DNA of 44,349 bases from the NCBI RefSeq assembly GCF_017254915.1, contig NZ_JAFKCT010000017.1, positions 1-44,349 on the forward strand, given 5' to 3'. The position numbers and the translations under genes were made by a program. The notes beneath the pieces were generated by a model, which worked only from the letters and a program-made list of their open reading frames with translations, was not told the origin of the DNA and did not search any database. Below, piece by piece: positions 32,417-40,633 of this stretch (positions are counted from its first letter, which is position 1; each line of letters starts with the position of its first letter). Source of the DNA: Algoriphagus oliviformis (GTDB lineage Bacteria > Bacteroidota > Bacteroidia > Cytophagales > Cyclobacteriaceae).

Positions 32417-34828
32417 ATGAAATGGCTGGCCCTGATTTTTTTAGGATGTTGTCTCACTTTTAGCGCTTGGGCTCAGACAGATTCCCTTTCTTTTTCTTTT
32501 GGGAAAAAAGAGGGGCAGCATCGCAAAACCTATGTCCTCACAGGAAAAGTCACGAACAAGGAAAACGGCGCGCCGATAGAAGGTGTCGGCGTGCACGTGG
32601 ACGGCCTCTTTACCGGCGTGAGCAGTGACCGTTTTGGCACCTACTACCTCCAGATCGAGCCGGGAGAGCATCGCGTGGTTTTTAGGCATCTTGCCAATGT
32701 GCCGGTTTTCGCCCGCGTCGAGCTCTATGACCATGCCGTGGTCAATGTAGAGATGGTCGCCAAATCCTACGAATTGGAGGGGGTGGTGGTGATGTCCGAC
32801 GAGCCGGATCGCAATGTCCGCAATCCCATCACGGGAATCACCAAACTGACTTCCGCCGAACTTCGCGCCATTCCGGCGTTTTTGGGCGAAGCGGATATTT
32901 TCAAGGGGCTGCAGCTGTTGCCAGGCGTAAGCTCGGTCGGTGAGGGCAGCTCCGGGATCAATGTACGCGGTGCGAAAACCGACCAAAACCTGCTCCTGAT
33001 GAATGAAGCGCTGGTATTGAGTTCTAACCACGCTCTGGGCTTTCTCTCAGGTTTCAACGCCGATGTGACGGAGACTTTTACCCTCTACAAGGGCAATCTG
33101 CCTGCTACCTTCGGAGGTCGTGCGGGCTCGGCGTTGAATATCCAGATGCGTCCCGGCAGCAAAGAAAGCTGGCAGGGCCAAGTGGGAGCGGGTACTTCCA
33201 ATGGCAAGCTGCTGATCGAAGGGCCGCTCAAGAAAGACAAGGCTTCGCTGATCTTTGGCGGACGGCTCTCCAATGTCAACTGGCTGCTCAATCAGGCCCG
33301 GGATCTGGACATCCAAAACAGCAAACTGAATTTCTACGACGGCTATGTGGGCCTAAACTGGGAACTGGACAAGGGACATGTGCTCGAAGCCAATACCTTG
33401 CTTACCGGAGACGAGTTTCAGTTTTCGGACCAGTTTGGCTACGACTGGGCCAACCGCATCAGCTCTCTGCGGTACCGCGGCATTCTTTCGGAGCACATTT
33501 CCGTGACCGGATTGCTGGCGGACGGCAATTTCGACAACGCTTTTTTCGATCCCGAGGGAGCCGATGCCGCCCGGGTGGAAAACGGCATGCGCTACCAGCA
33601 GGGCAAGTTTTCGGCCACTTGGGCCAATGAAGACCTGGCTTTGACCGGCGGGCTGGAAGGGGTTTTTTATAAAGGAAAGCCCGAACGCATGTCACCTTTC
33701 AATGCCGAATCCTCCGTGCAGGAGGAGCAGGTCGGCAAAGAGCGGGGAGTGGAGCTGTCGGGATTTCTGTCCCTGGAGTACGAGCTGGGCAAGAGCACTG
33801 GCTTCGTGGCGGGGCTGCGCTATTCCAGCTATTCCCAGCTGGGCCCAGACACAGTCTATTTGTACAATGAAAACGCGCCGATCAGCGCCGATGAGATCAT
33901 CGGGGAAACCGTTTTTCCCTCCGGCAAAATCAAGTCCTACTCCGGCTTGGAGCCGCGCTTTTCCCTCCGGCAAAATATCAATCCCACGCTTTCGGTCAAG
34001 CTGAGCTATGCCCGGCTTTTCCAATACATCCAGTCCGTATCCAACACCTTTGGGCCGACGCCGATTGACCTGTGGCAGCTGAGCACGACCTACATTCCGC
34101 CTCAGCGCTCGGACAATTTTTCCCTGGGTTTTTTCAAAAACTCCAAGGACAACCAATGGGAATACTCCATCGATGCCTTTTACCGCATGAGCCAAAACCA
34201 GGTGGAATACCGGGATTTTGCGCAGATTTTCCTCAATCCCCACCTAGAGACCGAGCTCGTCTTCGGAGACGGACAGGCCTATGGGGCGGAATTTATGATC
34301 AAGAAAAACCTCGGGCTGGTAACGGGCTGGTTGGCCTATACCTATTCCCGCTCCTTTTTCACCTCGCAAAGCGAGTTTGAGGAAGAGCAGATCAACGGAA
34401 ACGAGAAGTTTCCCTCCAACTATGACAAGCCGCACGAGGTGAATTTTATCCTCAGCCGCAAGATGTATCCGAGGGGGCTGTTCAACCTGTCGGTCAACTA
34501 CTCCACCGGGCGGCCAGTGAGCGCGGTCAACGCGTCTTACATTCTAAATGGGGGCTTGGTGGTGCCGGACTACTCCGTACGCAACAAGTACCGCATCCCG
34601 GATTATTTCCGCGTCGATCTGTCCTACACGGTGGAGAAGGTGTTTTCGAAAAAGGGCGACAGCTTGAACTTTGGTATTTACAATCTTTTGGGGAGAAAGA
34701 ACGCCTACTCGGTTTTCTGGAAAAAGGACGGGGATTCCCAGCAGCTGAGGCCTTACCGCCTGGCGATTTTGGGTTCGATTTTCCCTTCCATTACGTACAG
34801 CATTCAATTTGGAGGTGGTGATGAATAG
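32417..34828 (+). CDS. TonB-dependent outer-membrane receptor with carboxypeptidase-regulatory-like domain
   Basis: An 803-residue outer-membrane transporter. The signal peptide (about 1-20, MKWLALIFLGCCLTFSAWAQ) is followed by a carboxypeptidase-regulatory-like domain (about 37-120, YVLTGKVTNKENGAPIEGVGVHVDG). A plug domain (about 130-245, FKGLQLLPGVSSVGEGSSGINVRGAKTDQNLLL) and a long beta-barrel rich in aromatic residues follow. The end is IFPSITYSIQFGG. This plan is the SusC-like/FecA-like Bacteroidota form. It is followed at once (8-bp overlap) by a DUF4249 lipoprotein, a pairing often seen in this phylum. The ligand is unknown. Confidence 0.88.
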   Translation: MKWLALIFLGCCLTFSAWAQTDSLSFSFGKKEGQHRKTYVLTGKVTNKENGAPIEGVGVHVDGLFTGVSSDRFGTYYLQIEPGEHRVVFRHLANVPVFARVELYDHAVVNVEMVAKSYELEGVVVMSDEPDRNVRNPITGITKLTSAELRAIPAFLGEADIFKGLQLLPGVSSVGEGSSGINVRGAKTDQNLLLMNEALVLSSNHALGFLSGFNADVTETFTLYKGNLPATFGGRAGSALNIQMRPGSKESWQGQVGAGTSNGKLLIEGPLKKDKASLIFGGRLSNVNWLLNQARDLDIQNSKLNFYDGYVGLNWELDKGHVLEANTLLTGDEFQFSDQFGYDWANRISSLRYRGILSEHISVTGLLADGNFDNAFFDPEGADAARVENGMRYQQGKFSATWANEDLALTGGLEGVFYKGKPERMSPFNAESSVQEEQVGKERGVELSGFLSLEYELGKSTGFVAGLRYSSYSQLGPDTVYLYNENAPISADEIIGETVFPSGKIKSYSGLEPRFSLRQNINPTLSVKLSYARLFQYIQSVSNTFGPTPIDLWQLSTTYIPPQRSDNFSLGFFKNSKDNQWEYSIDAFYRMSQNQVEYRDFAQIFLNPHLETELVFGDGQAYGAEFMIKKNLGLVTGWLAYTYSRSFFTSQSEFEEEQINGNEKFPSNYDKPHEVNFILSRKMYPRGLFNLSVNYSTGRPVSAVNASYILNGGLVVPDYSVRNKYRIPDYFRVDLSYTVEKVFSKKGDSLNFGIYNLLGRKNAYSVFWKKDGDSQQLRPYRLAILGSIFPSITYSIQFGGGDE

Positions 34829-35918
34829 ACTTGGGATTTTTGGTTTGGTCTGCGTGGTGCTTGCGTTCAACTCTTGCGTGGAAAAGATTGCCTTCGAGCT
34901 GGACAAGCCGGATCGGGAGCGCCTGATCGTGTCGGGGCTACTGACCGATCTAAGGGAGACGCAGTTCGTGTACCTCTCCGTGACCACCTCCAATGCCCGT
35001 GAACCCATCCTGGATGGAGGCAACTACACGCTGGATGACATGCCAAGGCCGTTTTCGGGAGCCTGGGTGAAGCTCATTGACGTGACCTCCGGCAAAAGCT
35101 GGGATTATTATTTAACTAAAGACGGGCAGTACGAACTGACTGGCTTTGTCCATGAGTCCCCGGAAGCGCGCTACTCACTGGAGATCACCGTGAGCGGGGC
35201 GGTGTATCGCTCGGAGCCGCAGGCAATTCCCGAGGTCATTGGCTCGGATGAGTTGAGCTTTTCCTTTGAGCGTGCACGGCTGGATGACAATCCCGACGCT
35301 GCGCTGGTCGTGATCCGGACAGAGACCACCTTGCCTGAGCAGGTTGGTGATTATTACCTTCGCTGGATGGTGGATGAAGCGTATTTCTGGGATTTGACCT
35401 TTTTTCCCAATCCCTTCAACACGCCTCCGCCGCCTTGCGTGGTTTTTGGCTTTCCCGAACCGGAGCGGATTACGCTGCTCAACGGCGAGTTGCTCAATGC
35501 TCCGGGAGGCAAAACGACCCAAATAGTCGCCCAAAAGCTGGTCGACCAGTCCTTTCTCAGTCGTCATTATTTCAATGTGCGGCAGCTGAGCATTTCCAAA
35601 GATGCTTATGAATACTGGCGCCGGGTGCGGGAGATAGTGAACAATACCGGTTCCGTCTTTGACACGCCGCTTGCTCCGATCAAGGGGAATCTATACAGTG
35701 TATACGATGATGAGGAGGTTGTTTTGGGCTATTTTGAAGTGGCCAAAGGGAAGCGGGAGCGTATCTTTACCACCTTTGCGGATGTGCCTTTTTTCCTTGA
35801 AAAAATCTGTGAATACCAGCCCAACAAGTCACGGGATGAGTATGATCCTACCTGTCTCAGCTGCGGAGCCTTCCCCAATAGCATTACCTACTTCCCGGAT
35901 TGGTGGTTTGATGATTAG
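34821..35918 (+). CDS. DUF4249 family lipoprotein, partner of the TonB receptor
   Basis: A 365-residue lipoprotein with a lipobox: the leader MNRLGIFGLVCVVLAFNSC ends at a Cys near residue 19. It is followed by EKIAFELDKPDRERLIVSGLLTDL, typical of the DUF4249 family, and SSGKSWDYYL-like beta regions. There are conserved tail cysteines (CEYQPNKSRDEYDPTCLSCGAFPNS), CxxC-like. DUF4249 proteins are poorly characterised but usually accompany TonB receptors, perhaps as surface-exposed accessory subunits. The ATG at 34821 overlaps the receptor stop by 8 bp; a TTG at 34809 is an alternative. Confidence 0.82.
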   Translation: MNRLGIFGLVCVVLAFNSCVEKIAFELDKPDRERLIVSGLLTDLRETQFVYLSVTTSNAREPILDGGNYTLDDMPRPFSGAWVKLIDVTSGKSWDYYLTKDGQYELTGFVHESPEARYSLEITVSGAVYRSEPQAIPEVIGSDELSFSFERARLDDNPDAALVVIRTETTLPEQVGDYYLRWMVDEAYFWDLTFFPNPFNTPPPPCVVFGFPEPERITLLNGELLNAPGGKTTQIVAQKLVDQSFLSRHYFNVRQLSISKDAYEYWRRVREIVNNTGSVFDTPLAPIKGNLYSVYDDEEVVLGYFEVAKGKRERIFTTFADVPFFLEKICEYQPNKSRDEYDPTCLSCGAFPNSITYFPDWWFDD

Positions 35919-35966
35919 AATTTGGAAAATTGGAAGATTGTAAATTTTGAAAATTGGGTGTCGCCA

Positions 35967-36336
35967 AGGTGCAGACGACAAATAACACTGAACGCAACAG
36001 TAATTGGATATTCGCAATCCGAAAAACCTGCCCAAAACAAAAGCTAAGGATTAAAACCCGATCCTAAGTCCGGAGAAATCAGGTTTCGGGCTTGATCCTG
36101 ATTTGGTCTAGGGGCGTAGCCCTGACCTCTTCGTAGAAAATCTGCCGTTCGGGAAAAAAGGGGCGTAGCCCTGATATCCGCTGTTGGGCCTCAGCTACAA
36201 GTAGAGATGACAGAGCTACGCTCCTACCTTGAGATTCCTTGATACTCCGGTACTACGAAGATCGAAGGGCTACGCCCCTGCAAATAACCTTTCGACTTTG
36301 TTGCTTCGGTTGCCCAGGTGCAGACGACAAATAACA
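35967..36336 (+). repeat. 21-bp direct repeat pair in intergenic DNA
   Basis: The sequence at 35967-35987 recurs exactly at 36316-36336, 349 bp apart, with some similarity continuing on both sides. The copies bracket most of a non-coding stretch (35919-36467) between the DUF4249 gene and the convergent M20 gene. No gene is visible inside. Confidence 0.8.
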
Positions 36337-36389
36337 ATTAACAGAACGCTAGAATAGAATAGTATTGAGGCGGAGCTTGTAGGGGCGTA
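36110..36389. repeat. Cluster of AGGGGCGTAGCCCT-type repeats
   Basis: AGGGGCGTAGCCCTGA occurs exactly at 36110-36125 and 36159-36174. The reverse complement core lies at 36266-36279, a degenerate inverted copy at 36213-36225, and a half copy at 36381-36389. The core is itself an imperfect palindrome (aggggc / gccct). A separate 8-bp inverted repeat aaatcagg...cctgattt lies at 36076-36104. This is REP-like intergenic repeat DNA; its origin is unknown. Confidence 0.75.
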
Positions 36390-36391
36390 AA

Positions 36392-36436
36392 AATAGAAAA
36401 GCCACTTTCCCATCGGCGGGAAGTGGCTTTTCTATT
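36392..36436. terminator. Strong bidirectional terminator before the M20 gene
   Basis: A stem of 19 pairs (left arm 36392-36411, right arm 36418-36436, one bulged T, loop atcggc) is AT-rich at its base and GC-rich at the top. It lies 31 bp beyond the M20 stop on the minus strand and would act in either direction. Confidence 0.85.
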
Positions 36437-36467
36437 GTCTTAAGTCTTACGTCTAAAGTCTAAAACC

Positions 36468-37760
36468 TCACTTTTTCATCCCCATATAATCCACCACAAA
36501 GTAGCTCATCACGCGCATGCCGAGCACAAAACCGCCCTCGTCGATGTAGAAATCAGGCGTATGGTGGGAAGGGGTTTTGGTGGGGTCTCCGCCTTTTTTC
36601 ATGCCTCCTAGAGAGATGAACAATCCCGGTTTTTCCCGCTGGAAAAAGCTGAAATCCTCTGCTCCGGTGATCAGGGGGTTGTTGATCACATTGCCTTCTC
36701 CCGCGGCGGCAAGGATGCTTGGGCCCATGAGTTCGGTCAGGGCAGGATCGTTTACGGTGGCCGGATAGAGCTTCTCGATGTTTACGTCGGCTTTGGCTCC
36801 GGCGCTTTCCGCGATGTGGGTGGCGATCTCGGTGATCCGCTTATGGACGAGGGCTTGCTGCTCGTCGCCAAAGGTGCGGATCGTTCCGATCATTTCGACC
36901 TTTTCCGGGATTATGTTGTGACGGATTCCGCCATGTATCGCGCCGACGGTCACGATAGCTGGCGCGGCGGTGATGTTGACGTTGCGGGAGATGATGGTCT
37001 GGAGTCCGTTGACGATCTGGGCGGAGGTGACGATGGGGTCGGTGCCTGACCAGGGAGAGGCCCCGTGGGCTTGTGTGCCGTGAACGGTGATTTCCAGGTT
37101 GTCCACACCCGCCATGGCCGGGCCGGAACGGTAGCCGACCTTGCCGACTTCCATTTGCGAGCCGATGTGCAGGCCAAAGACCGCGTCCACATCCTTCATT
37201 ACGCCCTCTTCCACCATCTGTTTGGCACCCCAAGTGGTGACGCCTTCTTGGTAGATTCCTTCCTCGGCGGGCTGGAAAAGGAACTTGACCGTGCCCTGCA
37301 GGTCTTTTTGCATTCCTGCCAAAACTTCCGCCACGCCCATCAGGATGGCCACGTGGGTGTCATGGCCACAGGCATGCATGACGCCGGTTTCCTGACCGTT
37401 GTAGGTAGTGGTGACAGTTGATTTGAATGGGAGGTCAACGCGCTCCGTCACGGGAAGTGCGTCCATGTCTGCGCGCAAGGCGACAGTCGGGCCGGGCTTT
37501 CCGCCTTTCAGAACGCCCACGACACCGGTGACTGCTACGCCTTCTTGTACTTCGATTCCAAGAGAGCGAAGGTGGTCGGCGATTTTCTTGGCGGTTCGGG
37601 TTTCGGCGTTGCCGAGTTCGGGGTTTTGATGGATGTCGCGTCTCCACTCGATGACTTTGGATTCTAGCGCGCTGGCCTTCTTGTCGATCTCGGGACGGAG
37701 TTTGGTTTGGCCGACGGCTACTCCGCTGAGCAGTACCAGCGGCAGGATTAATCTCTTCAT
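36468..37760 (-). CDS. Secreted M20 family amidohydrolase (IAA/hippurate hydrolase-like)
   Basis: A 430-residue zinc amidohydrolase of the M20D type, which hydrolyses N-acyl amino acids. A signal peptide (about 1-17, MKRLILPLVLLSGVAVG) implies export. Conserved regions are WRRDIHQNPELGNAETRTAKKIA, ALRADMDALPV, MHACGHDTHVAILMG (metal ligands), FLFQPAEEG, and DFSFFQREKPGLFISLGG. The ATG at 37760 gives the clean signal peptide; the frame is open back to 37832 without conserved content. The substrate is not known. It is convergent with the repeat-rich region and bounded by the strong terminator at 36392. Confidence 0.9.
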   Translation of the reverse strand: MKRLILPLVLLSGVAVGQTKLRPEIDKKASALESKVIEWRRDIHQNPELGNAETRTAKKIADHLRSLGIEVQEGVAVTGVVGVLKGGKPGPTVALRADMDALPVTERVDLPFKSTVTTTYNGQETGVMHACGHDTHVAILMGVAEVLAGMQKDLQGTVKFLFQPAEEGIYQEGVTTWGAKQMVEEGVMKDVDAVFGLHIGSQMEVGKVGYRSGPAMAGVDNLEITVHGTQAHGASPWSGTDPIVTSAQIVNGLQTIISRNVNITAAPAIVTVGAIHGGIRHNIIPEKVEMIGTIRTFGDEQQALVHKRITEIATHIAESAGAKADVNIEKLYPATVNDPALTELMGPSILAAAGEGNVINNPLITGAEDFSFFQREKPGLFISLGGMKKGGDPTKTPSHHTPDFYIDEGGFVLGMRVMSYFVVDYMGMKK

Positions 37761-37856
37761 GGGATAAGGGTTGATGGTTTGAAAGTGGCTATAAGGTACA
37801 CAAGAAAAGGAATTGTTGGAAAAATTCAGCAATGGGGATCGGCGCTTCGCTTAGGG

Positions 37857-38007
37857 TTTACCGCAGAGCCGCTGAGAGCGCAGAGAAATCGCAAAGGGAT
37901 TGGTGCTTCGCTTTGTGTTTAATGGTAAGGCCGCAAAAGCATGCGGGATCAAGGGGTAGTACAATAGCTCAGCGAAGACTCCGCGTGCTTTGCGCCTCCG
38001 CGGTAAA
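37857..38007. repeat. Intergenic inverted repeat, accgcagag type
   Basis: 37857-37885 (starting tttaccgcagag) and 37979-38007 (ending ctccgcggtaaa) are inverted arms matching at about 22 of 29 positions and separated by 93 bp. They occupy the middle of a 373-bp gap (37761-38133) between two divergent genes. The plus-strand open frame in this gap is repeat-derived and not a credible protein. Similar motifs recur between genes in many bacteria. Confidence 0.65.
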
Positions 38008-38133
38008 GCCGATGCGAAGCATCATTTCAAAAAATAAGATTTGAACCCAACAGGTCGTTTCTTCGATTGGAAAATGAGCGTGTGTAAGAACTTTTAGGCT
38101 CGAAAAATCTTTACCTAAGTCAAACCGAAAACT

Positions 38134-38835
38134 ATGGAACTGAAAAACAAGGTCGCCGTCGTCACCGGCGTCAGTAAAGGAATAGGACTGGAAGTCGTCA
38201 AGCTTTTACTCGAAAAAGGAACCGTCGTGGCGGGCTGGGGCAGAACCCAACCGGATTTCAGCCACGAAAACTTCCACTTTTTCTCCTGCGATGTCTCCGT
38301 GGAGGAGCAGGTCGAAAAGGCCTACCTCGCGACCGTGGGCAAGCTGGGGTTCGATATCCGGATTTTGGTGAACAATGCCGGCTTCGGAGTGGCGGGGCCT
38401 TTTGAGACCATGTCCTCCGAGGACTGGAAATCCATGTTTGACACCAACGTCCATGGCATTTTCTATGTCAGCAAGCGGCTCGTGCCCGCCATGAAGGCTG
38501 CCGATGAGGGACATATCGTCAACATCGCCTCCATCGCTGGACTGAATGGGGTGGCCAATTTCGCGGGCTACGTCGGTACCAAGCATGCGGTGCGCGGGAT
38601 CTCCCACTCGATGTACATGGAGCTGCGGGACTACGGGATCAAGGTGTCCACGATCTATCCCGGCTCCACCCAGACCAACTTCTTCGATGCCATCGAGGGA
38701 ACCCAAGCCAACGACAACATGATGCGTCCGCAGGATGTGGCGCAGACCATCGTTCAGACCTTGGAAACGCACCCGAACTACTTTGTGGCGGATGTGGAAT
38801 GCCGACCGCTCCGGCCGAGGGGGAAAAAGCAGTAG
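38134..38835 (+). CDS. SDR family oxidoreductase
   Basis: A 233-residue short-chain dehydrogenase. The NAD(P)-binding TGVSKGIGLEVVKLL (TGxxxGIG) is near residue 8, NNAGFGVAGPF near 87, and the catalytic Ser-region IVNIASIAGLNG near 130. The active-site pair is Tyr146 and Lys150 (YVGTKHAVRGI). The C-terminus resembles ketoreductases of general metabolism; the substrate is unknown. The stop codon TAG is at the beginning of a CAGTAGGCAG repeat that continues downstream. Confidence 0.9.
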   Translation: MELKNKVAVVTGVSKGIGLEVVKLLLEKGTVVAGWGRTQPDFSHENFHFFSCDVSVEEQVEKAYLATVGKLGFDIRILVNNAGFGVAGPFETMSSEDWKSMFDTNVHGIFYVSKRLVPAMKAADEGHIVNIASIAGLNGVANFAGYVGTKHAVRGISHSMYMELRDYGIKVSTIYPGSTQTNFFDAIEGTQANDNMMRPQDVAQTIVQTLETHPNYFVADVECRPLRPRGKKQ

Positions 38836-38843
38836 GCAGATTT

Positions 38844-38906
38844 CCAGTAGGCAGTTGGCTGTACTACTGCTTTCTGCCTACAGCCCACTGGAAAACTGCC
38901 CACTGG
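38844..38906. repeat. Nested inverted repeat between the SDR gene and gldA
   Basis: The left arm 38844-38863 (ccagtaggcagttggctgta) pairs with two right-arm blocks, tacagcc (38879-38885) and aactgcccactgg (38894-38906), with one mismatch and an 8-nt interruption. The unit cagtaggcag also occurs at 38830-38839, covering the SDR stop. A stable stem-loop here could also act as a terminator-like separator between the genes. Confidence 0.7.
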
Positions 38907-38910
38907 CGCC

Positions 38911-38940
38911 TTGCCGTTCCGGCCTCAATGCCTATTTTTG
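38911..38940 (+). promoter_or_regulatory. Promoter of the gldAFG operon
   Basis: TTG (38911-38913), 19 bp, then TATTTTTG (38933-38940) fits the Bacteroidota -33/-7 pattern well. It begins 4 bp after the inverted repeat, and the gldA ATG is 69 bp past the -7 box. Confidence 0.65.
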
Positions 38941-39008
38941 CCCAAGACCTGACCAAAGGGGATTTCGCCCCTGCCATGCGGGTGATTTTCTCTTTGGTCC
39001 TTCCTGCT

Positions 39009-39917
39009 ATGTCTCTTCAGGTTTCCCAACTCAGCAAGATTTACGGTACCCAAAAAGCGCTAGATGCGGTGAGTTTCTCCGCTTCGCCCGGCAGGATTTT
39101 GGGTTTCCTGGGGCCAAATGGAGCCGGAAAGTCCACCACGATGAAGATCGTCACGGGCTATCTCCAGGCAGATGCCGGAGCCGTGACTATCCTGGGCGAA
39201 GATGCCCTGGCAAACCCAAAGCCGCTCAGTGCCAAGATCGGCTACCTCCCCGAGCACAATCCCCTTTACCTCGATCTCTACGTGCGGGAGTTTCTGGAAT
39301 TTTCCGGCGGATTGTATGGCATGAAGCCTTCGCTGATCCGTCAGCGGGTGAAGGAGCTGGTGGGTAAAACCGGTCTTTCGGCCGAACAGCACAAGAAAAT
39401 CGGGCAGCTCTCCAAGGGCTATCGCCAGCGCGTCGGCCTGGCTCGGGCGCTGATCCACGATCCCCAAGTGGTGATCCTGGACGAGCCGACCACTGGTCTC
39501 GATCCCAATCAGCTGGTGGACATCCGCAACCTGATCCGCGAAATTGCGGAAAACAAGACCCTGATCTTTTCCACCCACATCATGCAGGAAGTCGAGGCCA
39601 TCTGTCAAGACGTGGTCATCATCAACAAGGGCAAGATCCTTGCGGCAAGCCCTCTCGCTGAGTTGAAGGGCTCAGCCAGCCAAACCGAGCTAAGGCTCGA
39701 GACCGAGGAAGAGCTGGAGTTGGACTGGTTTGAAGGGCTGGGGCACATACGTTTTGGTCAGAAAAGGAACATCATCCTGCTGGAGACGAACGAGCCTGCG
39801 GAAGCCCGAAAGCAGCTCATGCAGCTTGTAGCCTCCAAAAACCTCAATCTCATTAGTCTCAGTCAAAGCCAAAAAAACCTGGAGACGCTCTTCCGCGAAA
39901 TCACCACCGCCCAATGA
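39009..39917 (+). CDS. gldA: Gliding motility ABC transporter ATPase GldA
   Basis: A 302-residue ABC ATPase. The Walker A is LGPNGAGKSTTMK, the signature QLSKGYRQRVGLARAL, and the Walker B/D-loop VVILDEPTTGLDPNQLVDI. The switch is FSTHIMQEVEAI. It is followed by a Gld-type permease (GldF) and GldG, which identifies it as GldA rather than a generic exporter ATPase. In Flavobacterium the GldAFG complex is required for gliding, although its transported substrate is not known. The ATG at 39009 fits the family N-terminus; the frame is open back to 38799 over the repeat and promoter. Its stop overlaps gldF as ATGA. Confidence 0.88.
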   Translation: MSLQVSQLSKIYGTQKALDAVSFSASPGRILGFLGPNGAGKSTTMKIVTGYLQADAGAVTILGEDALANPKPLSAKIGYLPEHNPLYLDLYVREFLEFSGGLYGMKPSLIRQRVKELVGKTGLSAEQHKKIGQLSKGYRQRVGLARALIHDPQVVILDEPTTGLDPNQLVDIRNLIREIAENKTLIFSTHIMQEVEAICQDVVIINKGKILAASPLAELKGSASQTELRLETEEELELDWFEGLGHIRFGQKRNIILLETNEPAEARKQLMQLVASKNLNLISLSQSQKNLETLFREITTAQ

Positions 39918-40633
39918 GAAGCCTGTTTTTGAAAGAAATCAACGCTTTTTTTGGAAGCCTAACCGGATACCTGGTTCTGGCTTTGTTCCTCGTAGCGCTG
40001 GGCTTGATCGTGTGGGTATTTCCCGAGAGCTCGGTTTTGGACTATGGCTTTGCTGACTTGGAGGCGCTGTTTTCCTACACGCCCTACGTGTTTACATTTT
40101 TGATCCCGGCACTATCCATGAGGTCGATTTCGGAGGAAATAAAGACCGGCACCTGGGAGCTGCTACGCACTTCTCCGCTTTCCCTACCCAAGATCATCCT
40201 GGCCAAATACCTCGCCCTGCTGGCTTTGGTGTTTCTGGCCGTTTTGCCGACGCTGCTCTACGCTTACAGTATCATGCAGCTGGGCGACCCGGTGGGCAAT
40301 CTCGACCTGGCGGGCTTCTTCGGCAGCTGGATCGGCTTGCTGATGATCGGGGCGACCTTTGCAGCGGTCGGTCTTTTCGCCAGCGCGCTGACTTCCCAGC
40401 AGGTCGTGGCTTTTGTGCTCGGGGTGTTCCTGTGCTTTGTGCTTTACTTCGGGTTCACGGCTTTGGCGGAGATGCTTACGGGAGAGACCGCCTATTGGGT
40501 GGAGGAGCTGAGTCTGAGCTATCACTACAACAGCCTGAGCCGCGGGGTGGTCGATAGCCGAGATGTCTTTTTCCTGCTGGGAATGGTTTGGGTGTTTTTG
40601 GGTGCTTCGGTTTTGGTTTTGAGAAACAGATGA
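39914..40633 (+). CDS. gldF: Gliding motility ABC transporter permease GldF
   Basis: A 239-residue membrane permease with about six helices, starting MRSLFLKEINAFFGSLTGYLVLALFLVALG. Next is YTPYVFTFLIPALSMRSISEEIKTGTWELLRTSPLSLPKIILAKY, the typical GldF/ABC-2 permease region that contacts the ATPase. It overlaps gldA and gldG by 4 bp on both sides. It would form the membrane channel of the GldAFG complex. No sign of truncation. Confidence 0.88.
   Translation: MRSLFLKEINAFFGSLTGYLVLALFLVALGLIVWVFPESSVLDYGFADLEALFSYTPYVFTFLIPALSMRSISEEIKTGTWELLRTSPLSLPKIILAKYLALLALVFLAVLPTLLYAYSIMQLGDPVGNLDLAGFFGSWIGLLMIGATFAAVGLFASALTSQQVVAFVLGVFLCFVLYFGFTALAEMLTGETAYWVEELSLSYHYNSLSRGVVDSRDVFFLLGMVWVFLGASVLVLRNR

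Noticed and set aside
37832..38044. 70-residue plus-strand open frame between the M20 and SDR genes
   Set aside because: It is translated from the intergenic inverted repeat; such frames arise from these repeats and are not proteins.
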